A stretch of DNA of 64,000 nucleotides from JADJRG01 sp964474905 (lineage in GTDB: Bacteria > Myxococcota_A > Polyangia > Nannocystales > Nannocystaceae), in the NCBI GenBank assembly GCA_964474905.1, contig CAYYUP010000002.1, positions 1 through 64,000 of the forward strand. Reading direction: 5' to 3'. Position numbers and translations under genes: made by a program. Shown here piece by piece: positions 8,750 to 15,781 of the stretch (position 1 is its first letter; each line of letters opens with the position of its first letter). The notes beneath the pieces were generated by a model. It saw only the letters and a program-made list of their open reading frames with translations, was not told the DNA's origin and made no database searches.

Positions 8750-9831
8750 GCGACAACCGGGAGCCGCCGCGGGGTCTCCCGGGCCTGTGAAGCCTGCACT
8801 GCGGCCATCTCGGGCCGTGGCGATCCGCAGGCATGGCCGTGCAGGCCGAGCATCTCGAGCATCTCGAGGTCGTCGTCGACGGTGCGGTTGGGCGTCGTCA
8901 AAAAGTCGCCGATCATCATGCCCGAGGCGCCGGCGCTGAACATCAGCGGTAGCAGCTGACCGAGGTGGTGGCGACCGGCGGCGATGAAAATATTTTGTCG
9001 GGGCAGGGCGAGGCGGAAGGCGGCGATCACCCGCAGCATCGCCCGTGGGCTCAGGGGTTCGCGGCCGGCGAGCGGTGTACCTTCGACGTCGACAAGGAAG
9101 TTGAGCGGCACCTCGTCGACGTCGAGTTCGCGCAGGGTGATCGCGAGTTCGGCCTGGTCCGCGGGCGTTTCGCCCATGCCAAAGATGCCGCCGACGCAGG
9201 TGCGCAGGCCGAGTTCTTTGGCGTTGCGGATGGTCTGCAGGCGCTCGTCGTAGGTGTGGCTGCTGACGATCGTTTTGAAGAATTCGCGGCCACTCTCGAG
9301 GTTGTGATTGAGTTCGGTGAGACCGGCGTCGACGAGCTCACGCAGGGCCTCGCGGCTGAGCAGGCCGACGGATGCGTGGGCCTCGGTGTGGCCGGCCGCG
9401 CGCACGGCTCGGACACCCTCGGCGATCAGCTCCAGCGCCTTGGACCCGTGATCAAGGCCGCGGGTCGCGGTCACCAGGCCGAGTGCGCTCGCACCGTGGG
9501 CGCTCGCCTTGGCACTGGCGGCCGTGATCTCCTCGGGGCTGAGGAAACGATCGGGTTCGATGCCGGTGGAGTAGCGTCGCGACTGCGAACAAAACCCGCA
9601 GTCCTCGGGGCAGCCACCGCGTTTGGCGTTGACGATCGAGCAGAGGTGCACCTCGTCGCCGAAGCGTGCCCGACGGAGACGCAGAGCGGCGGCCATCAGT
9701 TGCCAAAGCTCACCCTCGCCGGCGAGGTAGCGGCGCAGGGTTTCGGTGTCGAGGGCATCCTTTTCGCCAGCGAGGATCCGGTCGGCGAAGCTCTGGGGCG
9801 AGGGGAGGGGGCTTTGCTCAGTGCTCGCCAT
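8746..9831 (-). CDS. bioB: Biotin synthase
   Basis: The 361-residue radical-SAM enzyme converts dethiobiotin to biotin in the cytoplasm. The CxxxCxxC cluster motif is Cys74, Cys78 and Cys81 in GGCPEDCGFCSQS. Further family blocks are HNLESGREFFKTIVSSHTYDERLQT (as HNxxxxxxF and the DDR-like region), GGIFGMGET and NFLVDVEGTPL. Length fits the family (about 320-350). The gene is divergent from the pyruvate dehydrogenase operon, whose E2 carries lipoate, made by a related sulfur-inserting enzyme. No BirA-type palindrome was seen upstream. TATAAC ends 8 nt before the ATG. Confidence 0.95.
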   Translation of the reverse strand: MASTEQSPLPSPQSFADRILAGEKDALDTETLRRYLAGEGELWQLMAAALRLRRARFGDEVHLCSIVNAKRGGCPEDCGFCSQSRRYSTGIEPDRFLSPEEITAASAKASAHGASALGLVTATRGLDHGSKALELIAEGVRAVRAAGHTEAHASVGLLSREALRELVDAGLTELNHNLESGREFFKTIVSSHTYDERLQTIRNAKELGLRTCVGGIFGMGETPADQAELAITLRELDVDEVPLNFLVDVEGTPLAGREPLSPRAMLRVIAAFRLALPRQNIFIAAGRHHLGQLLPLMFSAGASGMMIGDFLTTPNRTVDDDLEMLEMLGLHGHACGSPRPEMAAVQASQARETPRRLPVVA

Positions 9832-9839
9832 GGGCCGGC

Positions 9840-9845
9840 GTTATA
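9840..9845 (-). promoter_or_regulatory. Putative -10 box (TATAAC) of bioB, leaderless spacing
   Basis: TATAAC is a near-consensus -10 ending 8 nt before ATG 9831, and there is no ribosome-binding site in the 8-nt spacer. Confidence 0.4.
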
Positions 9846-9908
9846 CCAACCAAGCGCGGCTGCGACAGGGCGTGTATGGACACCAGACGAGTGCGGTGTT
9901 CTGACCTT

Positions 9909-9927
9909 CGGGGGTCCCTCGCCCCCG
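9909..9927. other. GC-rich hairpin in the bioB-pdhA intergenic region
   Basis: CGGGGG and CCCCCG are separated by 7 nt, giving a 6-bp stem. It could separate the two divergent transcription units or be an operator. There is no T-run, so a terminator role is weak. Confidence 0.25.
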
Positions 9928-10002
9928 AGTGCGAACGCGTCTGCGCGCCCAGGGGAGGTCTCCGCAGCGACCACTGTCTTCGACCGCGAGGATCTAGGGT
10001 GA

Positions 10003-10008
10003 TACCCT
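10003..10008 (+). promoter_or_regulatory. Putative -10 box (TACCCT) of the pdh operon
   Basis: TACCCT lies 15 nt before ATG 10024. The same string precedes mnmG at 43427. Confidence 0.3.
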
Positions 10009-10023
10009 CCGTCAGCTCTCGTC

Positions 10024-11040
10024 ATGACCGCCGACAAAGACTTTCCGCCGCCCGATCCGGGCAACTTCGACGTTTATTTTACAAGCAAGGAGGACGAGCT
10101 TCGCCGCTATCGCGAGATGCTGCGGATCCGTCGCTTCGAAGAGCTGGCTGCGCGTGCCTATACCCGCGGAAAAATTAGCGGCTTCCTCCATCTTTACATC
10201 GGCCAAGAGGCGATTGCTGTCGCGACCAAAGAAATCGTCGGGCCGAACGATCGGGTGGTCTCGACCTACCGGAGCCACGGCTTCGCGATCGCTTTGGGAT
10301 CGGCACCAGGTGCCTGCATGGCCGAGCTTTACGGCAAGTCGACGGGGCTGGTCTCGGGCATCGGCGGGTCGATGCACTTCTTTGATCGCGAGCGTCAGCT
10401 CTGGGGCGGCTACGCGATCATCGGCAATCACGTGCCGGTCGCCACCGGTCACGCGTTTGCCTCGAAGTACCTCGGCGACGGCGCGGTGACCTTTTGCTTT
10501 TTAGGGGACGGTGCCCTCGCGATCGGCCCGACGCACGAGGGCTGGACCCTCGCCGGTCTGTGGAAATTGCCGATCGTCTTTGTCGTCGAGAACAACCTCT
10601 ACTCGATGGGTACGCCCTTAGAGCGCTCGATCCCGGTGCACGACATCACTCTCAAGGCGCCCGGTTACAACATGGCGAGCGATCGTTTTCGGGTGACCAG
10701 CGTTGCCGAGACCGCCGAGCGCTTGGGTGCGGCCGCGAAGATCGCCCGCGAGGAGAACCGACCGGTGTTGGTCGAACTCATTACCTATCGCTTCCGCGGG
10801 CACTCGATGAGCGACCCCGCGAAGTACCGCGACCGCGAAGAGGTCGAGGAGTCGCGCCGTTGGGATCCGCTAGAGCGGACCACCCGGGCGCTGGTCGAGC
10901 GTCACGGTTTAAGCGAAGACGCCCTCGAAGAGCTCGACGATGAGATCGTCGCCGAGATGGAGGAGGCGGTTGCCTTTGCCGAAAAATCCCCTGTGCCCGA
11001 GCCTGAGGCTCGCTTTGAGAACATCCTGGTGGAGAGCTGA
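10024..11040 (+). CDS. pdhA: Pyruvate dehydrogenase E1 component, alpha subunit
   Basis: The 338-residue thiamine-diphosphate enzyme subunit begins with the family region LRRYREMLRIRRFEELAARAYTRG. It contains GFLHLYIGQEAIAV, STYRSHGFAIALG, GIGGSMHFFD and the ThDP motif GDGALAIG...VVENN, followed by a phosphorylation-loop-like segment RFRGHSMSDPAKYR. It pairs with E1beta, which starts 3 nt after its stop, to decarboxylate pyruvate and acetylate E2 lipoate. Lack of branched-chain-specific context and the following E2 favour pyruvate over 2-oxoisovalerate, but this is inference. Confidence 0.93.
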   Translation: MTADKDFPPPDPGNFDVYFTSKEDELRRYREMLRIRRFEELAARAYTRGKISGFLHLYIGQEAIAVATKEIVGPNDRVVSTYRSHGFAIALGSAPGACMAELYGKSTGLVSGIGGSMHFFDRERQLWGGYAIIGNHVPVATGHAFASKYLGDGAVTFCFLGDGALAIGPTHEGWTLAGLWKLPIVFVVENNLYSMGTPLERSIPVHDITLKAPGYNMASDRFRVTSVAETAERLGAAAKIAREENRPVLVELITYRFRGHSMSDPAKYRDREEVEESRRWDPLERTTRALVERHGLSEDALEELDDEIVAEMEEAVAFAEKSPVPEPEARFENILVES

Positions 11041-11043
11041 GCG

Positions 11044-12024
11044 ATGCCCGAGATTCAAATTCGACACGCGATCCGCGACGCGATGCTCGAGGAGATGACA
11101 CGCGACGAACGTGTCTTCCTCATGGGCGAAGAGGTCGGTCATTACAAGGGTGCCTACAAGTGCAGCGAGGGTTTGCTCGAGCGCTTTGGGGCGCGCCGAA
11201 TCGTCGACACTCCGATCGCCGAGACCGGCTTCGCGGGCGTCGGTATCGGCGCGGCGATGGCTGGCCTGCGACCGATCATCGAGTTCATGACCTTCAATTT
11301 TTCGGCGGTCGCGTTTGATCAGATCATCAACAACGCCGCCAAGATCCACCACATGACCAACGGTCAGCACTCGGTGCCGATCGTTTTTCGCGGTCCAAAC
11401 GCGGGCGCGCATATGTTGGGATCGACGCACAGTCAGGCATTTGAGCCCTTTTACGCGCATATCCCCGGGCTCATCGTGGTCTCGGTCGCCACCGCCTACG
11501 ACGCCAAAGGGCTGCTTAAAAGCGCGATCCGGGATCCCAATCCGGTGATTTTCCTCGAGAGCGAGTTGATGTACGGCGACAAGGGCGAGGTACCCGAGGA
11601 GGAGTACCTGATCCCCCTGGGTGTCGCCGATACCAAGCGCGCCGGTGATGACGTCACGATCATCACTTGGGGGCAGGCTGTTCCGATCGCGCTCGCGGCT
11701 GCAGAGCTCGCGGCCTCGGACGGCATCGAGTGCGACGTCATTGATCTGCGCACGCTGCGGCCGCTCGACATCGAGACGGTTCTCGCCAGTGTGCGCCGGA
11801 CCAACCGCGCCGTCGTGCTCTTCCACGGCTGGCCCTACGGCGGTGTTGGCTGCGAGATCATCGCTCGGATCCAAGAGTCGGCCTTTGATCATCTGGATGC
11901 GCCGGTGCTCCGGGTCTGCTACGAGGATGTGCCGATGCCCTACGCCGAAAACCTCGAAAACCTGGTGCTACCAACCCCTGAGAAGGCATTGGCGGCGATC
12001 CACGAGGTCACCTACAAGCGTTAG
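11044..12024 (+). CDS. pdhB: Pyruvate dehydrogenase E1 component, beta subunit
   Basis: The 326-residue transketolase-like subunit shows the E1beta blocks MGEEVGHYKGAYKCSEGLLERFG, RIVDTPIAETGFAGVGIGAAMAGLRPIIEFMTFNF, NNAAKIHHMTNGQ and HSQAFEPFYAHIPGL, and a C-terminal domain with VIDLRTLRPLDIETVLASVRRTNR. It forms the alpha2beta2 E1 with the upstream gene and contributes to the ThDP site. It is translationally close-coupled to pdhA (3-nt gap) and separated from E2 by 93 nt that contain a hairpin. Length matches the family. Confidence 0.93.
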   Translation: MPEIQIRHAIRDAMLEEMTRDERVFLMGEEVGHYKGAYKCSEGLLERFGARRIVDTPIAETGFAGVGIGAAMAGLRPIIEFMTFNFSAVAFDQIINNAAKIHHMTNGQHSVPIVFRGPNAGAHMLGSTHSQAFEPFYAHIPGLIVVSVATAYDAKGLLKSAIRDPNPVIFLESELMYGDKGEVPEEEYLIPLGVADTKRAGDDVTIITWGQAVPIALAAAELAASDGIECDVIDLRTLRPLDIETVLASVRRTNRAVVLFHGWPYGGVGCEIIARIQESAFDHLDAPVLRVCYEDVPMPYAENLENLVLPTPEKALAAIHEVTYKR

Positions 12025-12070
12025 TTTGGGCGCTTTGCAGCGCCAACACGCAGTATGCTGCACACCTGTT

Positions 12071-12088
12071 GACCCTCCTTCGAGGGTC
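12071..12088 (+). promoter_or_regulatory. Short perfect hairpin in the pdhB-pdhC gap
   Basis: GACCCTC, loop CTTC, GAGGGTC forms a 7-bp stem ending 29 nt before the pdhC ATG. TATGCT at 12054-12059 lies just upstream. It could tune E2 expression relative to E1 or be a processing site. Confidence 0.35.
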
Positions 12089-12117
12089 TACCCCCCGAGA
12101 GATCAAAGAGTAGTCCC

Positions 12118-13461
12118 ATGGCAAGCGTCGTCGAACTCCCACGGCTCACAGATACGATGGAGGAGGGCGTGATCGCCCAGTGGCTGGTCGCTGTCGGCGA
12201 CAAGGTTAAGCGCGGTCAGGTGATCGCCGAAATCGAGACCGACAAGGCGACGATGGAGTTCGAATCCTTCGACGCCGGCTACGTTCTCCAGCTGCTCGCT
12301 ACCGAGGGCGAGACCCTCGAGATCGGGGCGGCGATCGCTGTCTTCGGTAAAAAGGGGGAGGATGCCGCCGCGACGCTCACTGCGTGGCGAGCCAAGTCCG
12401 GAGGAGCGAGCACGGCTGCGCCAGCGAGCACAGCTGCGCCAGCGAGCACAGCTGCGCCAGCGAGCACAGCCGCAGCGAGTACGGTGGCACCGAGTGCGGC
12501 CGTGCCGACGAGTACGGCCGCGAAAGCGAATTCCGGCGGATCTGATGAGCGCATCCCCGCGTCGCCGATCGCCCGCCGCCTGGCTCGAGAGAACGACCTC
12601 GTGCTGGCGACGATCCCCGGCAGCGGTCCGCACGGTCGCGTGATCAAGGCAGATGTGCTTCGGGCCGCGAGTGTCTCCAAGGCGCCGTCGAGCGCGACAC
12701 CTTCGGTCGCACAATCTCGTCCCAAGACCGCGGGCACCGGTACCGATGTCGATCACGACGGTCGCCCCTACGCGAGTTTTGAGGACCGGACGGTAAAGCT
12801 AACGCCGATGCGCAAGACGATCGTCAAGCGCATGACCCAGAGCAAGCGGGACATCCCCCACATCAACCTGACGATCCCGATCTTCATGGACCGGGCGACG
12901 GCGATGCGCACCGAGCTCAACGGCATTCTCAGCGGCGTTAAGATCTCCTTTAACGACATCTTGATCTACGCGGTCGCCAAGGCTCTGCGCCTGCACCCGC
13001 GGATCAACGCCGCCTACACACCGCAGGGCATCATCGAGTACGGCGATGTGCACGTCGGTGTCGCGGTCGCGGTCGAGGGCGGACTCGTGGTGCCGGTGGT
13101 TCGCTATACCGATCAAAAAACCATCAAACGGATCTCGCTCGACATCCGCGATCTCGGCAAGCGGGCCAAGGATAAGTCGCTGCGCCCCGACGAGATGAAT
13201 GGCTCGACCTTTACGGTATCGAACCTCGGTATGTTCGGTATCGAGGCCTTTACTGCGGTGATTAACCCTGGAGAAGGGGCGATCCTCGCAGTCGGCAGGA
13301 TCGCCGACGAAGCGGTCGTCGAGGGGGGCGCGGTGGTCATTCGCAAGGTCATGCGGGCGACACTCTGCTCCGATCATCGGGTCTTTGATGGGGCCGACAA
13401 TGCTCGCTTCCTCGCGACCCTCAAGAAGCTCCTTGAGGCGCCGATGAGCCTCTTCACCTGA
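12118..13461 (+). CDS. pdhC: Dihydrolipoamide acetyltransferase (E2 of pyruvate dehydrogenase)
   Basis: The 447-residue E2 has one lipoyl domain (residues 1-80, lipoylated Lys43 in IETDKATMEF), then an Ala/Ser/Thr/Pro linker (about 96-140) built on an 18-bp DNA repeat. An E3/E1-binding domain follows (IPASPIARRLARENDL...GPHGRVIKADVL), a second linker, and the catalytic domain with His420 and Asp424 in SDHRVFDG. It transfers acetyl groups to CoA and forms the core of the complex. E1 genes lie directly upstream. No dihydrolipoamide dehydrogenase (E3) gene is in the window, so E3 must be encoded elsewhere. Confidence 0.94.
   Translation: MASVVELPRLTDTMEEGVIAQWLVAVGDKVKRGQVIAEIETDKATMEFESFDAGYVLQLLATEGETLEIGAAIAVFGKKGEDAAATLTAWRAKSGGASTAAPASTAAPASTAAPASTAAASTVAPSAAVPTSTAAKANSGGSDERIPASPIARRLARENDLVLATIPGSGPHGRVIKADVLRAASVSKAPSSATPSVAQSRPKTAGTGTDVDHDGRPYASFEDRTVKLTPMRKTIVKRMTQSKRDIPHINLTIPIFMDRATAMRTELNGILSGVKISFNDILIYAVAKALRLHPRINAAYTPQGIIEYGDVHVGVAVAVEGGLVVPVVRYTDQKTIKRISLDIRDLGKRAKDKSLRPDEMNGSTFTVSNLGMFGIEAFTAVINPGEGAILAVGRIADEAVVEGGAVVIRKVMRATLCSDHRVFDGADNARFLATLKKLLEAPMSLFT
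12406..12475 (+). repeat. 18-bp tandem repeat in the E2 linker (about 4 copies)
   Basis: Units of GCGAGCACAGCTGCGCCA, with one A/G variant and a degenerate last copy, encode the hexapeptide ASTAAP. This is the flexible swinging-arm linker, and the copy number could vary between strains. Confidence 0.85.
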
Positions 13462-13572
13462 GCTGCGGTGCTTGCGGTGCGTGCTGTGTCGCGCGGGCGC
13501 GGGCCGCATCGATCGCTGGTGAGGCAGTACTGGCGACGCTAGACTGGAGCCCTAGGTCGGGGGCTTGAGTCC

Positions 13573-14157
13573 ATGAGCGAGCGCGATGATAGGGCTGTGG
13601 GGGAGAGCAAAACTCCCGGTCTCGGTGAGCAGATCGAGTTCTTTTGCCGGCGTGTGGGCATCACAGTGAGCGCCCTAGAGTCGCGGCTTCAGCTCCCGCC
13701 TGGCGCGCTGAAGCAGCACCTGGCAGATGACGATGGCACCCCAGAGCCCGGGCTCGCTGGGGTCCTGCGGATCTCTTTTCCAGAGTGCGACTGGGTGCCC
13801 GGTAGCCCGATTTTTCCGGGCATGCAGTGGCGACCGCGTTTGGATCCAAAAGGGGCTCTCGCGGATGAGCCCAGCACCGACACCGAACGCCGCTTGCTCA
13901 AGATCTGGCGCCGAGTTCTCAAAAATGACCGGATCGGCGTCGACGATGATTTTGTGGAGATGGGAGGCTCTTCGCTGCAGGCTGCGACGGTGCTCTCACG
14001 GATCTTCGACGTCTTCGATGTTCGCATTCCGCCCGAGATCGTCGCTTCGGCGAATACCGTCTCGAAGCTTTCAGAGATCGTCGATCGTTCGCAAGAGGCC
14101 GAACAGACCGTGATTTTCTGGAATCCGGGCGGTGAGCCCGACACGCCCGACGGTTAA
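13573..14157 (+). CDS. Free-standing carrier protein with N-terminal HTH-like extension
   Basis: The 194-residue protein ends in a phosphopantetheine carrier domain (about 100-172): TDTERRLLKIWRRVL, then DDDFVEMGGSSLQAA with the modifiable Ser in GGSS, and VSKLSEIVDRS. This is peptidyl-carrier-like, but no synthetase modules flank it. The first 60 residues (EQIEFFCRRVGITVSALESRLQLPPGALKQHLAD) resemble a helix-turn-helix of the XRE type. TAGACT lies 27 nt before the ATG. A sphingosine-1-phosphate-lyase-like gene starts 64 nt downstream, so I infer it carries an acyl or aminoacyl group in lipid or amine metabolism. The N-terminal fold is uncertain. Confidence 0.7.
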   Translation: MSERDDRAVGESKTPGLGEQIEFFCRRVGITVSALESRLQLPPGALKQHLADDDGTPEPGLAGVLRISFPECDWVPGSPIFPGMQWRPRLDPKGALADEPSTDTERRLLKIWRRVLKNDRIGVDDDFVEMGGSSLQAATVLSRIFDVFDVRIPPEIVASANTVSKLSEIVDRSQEAEQTVIFWNPGGEPDTPDG

Positions 14158-14221
14158 TGCACACGGTCGCGCGGCCGTGGGGGCAGGGCCTGGGGCTACA
14201 CTCGGGCCCTCTGGAGTCTCG

Positions 14222-15682
14222 ATGCGAATCCCTGCGACCGGTCTTGATAATGACACCCTGTTCACTACCCTCGAGGGCTTTCGTGCCCGCGATCTGACCT
14301 GGAGGGACGGCCGAACCTGGGCCTACGTCTACGATCCGGGGGCCGATGCCGAGGCTGTGATCAAGCGGGCGTTCTCCATGTATCTCAGCGAGAACGGCCT
14401 CGATCCCACCTCGTTCCCGAGCATTCTGCGTCTAGAGAACGAGCTCGTGGCGATGGCCGCGGCTCAACTGGGAGGCGACGCGCAGACCGTCGGCAACTTC
14501 ACCAGCGGTGGCACTGAGAGCATTCTCTGCGCGGTCAAGGCGGCCCGCGATCACGCTCGCGCTCACCATCCCGAGATCCTGCGGCCGGAGATCATCCTTC
14601 CGGAGACCGCGCACGCGGCGTTCCAAAAGGCCGCGCATTACCTCGGTCTCGAGGTGAAGGTGACGGCGATCGATCCCAAAACCTACAAGGCCGATGTCGC
14701 AGCGATGCGCGAGGCGATCACCGAGAACACCATCCTTGTGGTCGGCTCGGCGGTCTCCTTTGCCCATTGTGTGATCGATCCGATCGCCGAGATCGCAGCC
14801 CTGGCGGCCGAGAAGGGCATCCTCTGCCACGTCGACGCTTGCATGGGGGGTTTTCTCCTGCCCTACTACAAGCGCCTGGGCGAGCCGGTCCCGGACTTTG
14901 ATCTTCGGGTGCCGGGTGTCACTTCGATCTCAATGGACTTTCATAAGTACGCCTTCGCGGCCAAGGGCGCGTCGGTTGTGCTTTACCGCGACAAGTCGCT
15001 GCGTCGTCACCAGATCTACGCCTGCTCAAACTGGAGCGGTTACACGATCGTCAACGCCACCGTTCAGAGTTCGAAGTCAGCGGGGCCGCTCGCCGCTGCC
15101 TGGGCGGTGCTCCACCACTTCGGTGACGAGGGCTACCTAGAGATCGCCCGCAAGGTCTGTGATGGCACCAAACGCCTGATCGAAGGCATCAACGCGATCC
15201 CTGAGCTTTCGATCATGGGCGTGCCCGAGATGAACCTCTTCGCGTTTTCTGCCGAGGGCGTCGACATTTTTCACGTCTCCGACGAGATGAAGGTCCGAGG
15301 TTGGTTCATCCAGCCGCAGCTCTCTTTTGGCGCCTCCAAGGAGAACATCCACGTAAGCGTCAACCCGGCCTGCCTGCACTGGGTCGACGACTTTCTCCGT
15401 GATCTGGCGGCGAGCGTCGAGTCGGCGAAGGGGCTGCCGCTCTCGCCCTTGGTCGCGGTGGTCGGTGGTCTCTTTGGCTCGATCGATCTCTCGAAGGGCA
15501 TTGAGCCCGCGGTGATCCGGCAGATGCTCGAGCTTGGGGGCATCGGTGGCGGCGAACTCCCAGAGCGCTTGGCCGAGGTCAACCAAGTGCTGAACGCGTT
15601 GCCGGTGAAGGCTCGCGAGCTGCTGCTCGTCGAGTTTATGAACGACCTCTTCGCACCGGTGCACGACGAGCTTGCGCGCTGA
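14222..15682 (+). CDS. PLP-dependent decarboxylase/lyase, sphingosine-1-phosphate lyase-like
   Basis: The 486-residue fold-type I PLP enzyme has GNFTSGGTESILCAVKAARD (PLP phosphate loop), HVDACMGGFLLPYYKRLG (Asp for the PLP nitrogen) and the Schiff-base Lys242 in SISMDFHKYAFAAKGAS. The order and the sequence FTSGGTESILxAVKAARD match sphingosine-1-phosphate lyase better than glutamate decarboxylase. SPL cleaves phosphorylated long-chain bases. Some myxobacteria make sphingolipids, so this reading is plausible. Start ATG 14222 lies 19 nt after TACACT; the longer frame from 14132 has no homology. A carrier protein gene precedes it. Confidence 0.82.
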   Translation: MRIPATGLDNDTLFTTLEGFRARDLTWRDGRTWAYVYDPGADAEAVIKRAFSMYLSENGLDPTSFPSILRLENELVAMAAAQLGGDAQTVGNFTSGGTESILCAVKAARDHARAHHPEILRPEIILPETAHAAFQKAAHYLGLEVKVTAIDPKTYKADVAAMREAITENTILVVGSAVSFAHCVIDPIAEIAALAAEKGILCHVDACMGGFLLPYYKRLGEPVPDFDLRVPGVTSISMDFHKYAFAAKGASVVLYRDKSLRRHQIYACSNWSGYTIVNATVQSSKSAGPLAAAWAVLHHFGDEGYLEIARKVCDGTKRLIEGINAIPELSIMGVPEMNLFAFSAEGVDIFHVSDEMKVRGWFIQPQLSFGASKENIHVSVNPACLHWVDDFLRDLAASVESAKGLPLSPLVAVVGGLFGSIDLSKGIEPAVIRQMLELGGIGGGELPERLAEVNQVLNALPVKARELLLVEFMNDLFAPVHDELAR

Positions 15683-15722
15683 GCTGTCGGCTCGAGAGTG
15701 GCGTCACACGGGTCAAATTAAG

Positions 15723-15759
15723 ACGAGCACGGACGCCGCATTCGGCGGTCCGTGCTCGT
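15723..15759. terminator. Strong bidirectional hairpin between the SPL-like gene and ffh
   Basis: ACGAGCACGGA pairs perfectly with TCCGTGCTCGT (11 bp). The stem continues through a one-base bulge into CGCCG/CGGCG with a tiny loop. It sits in the 99-nt convergent gap and can serve both genes, although there is no long T-run. Confidence 0.75.
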
Positions 15760-15781
15760 TGGCGCGAGAGGCGTTCGCTCG

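Noticed and set aside
12406..12475. Possible CRISPR-like repeats
   Set aside because: The 18-bp units are adjacent with no spacers and encode the E2 linker in frame.
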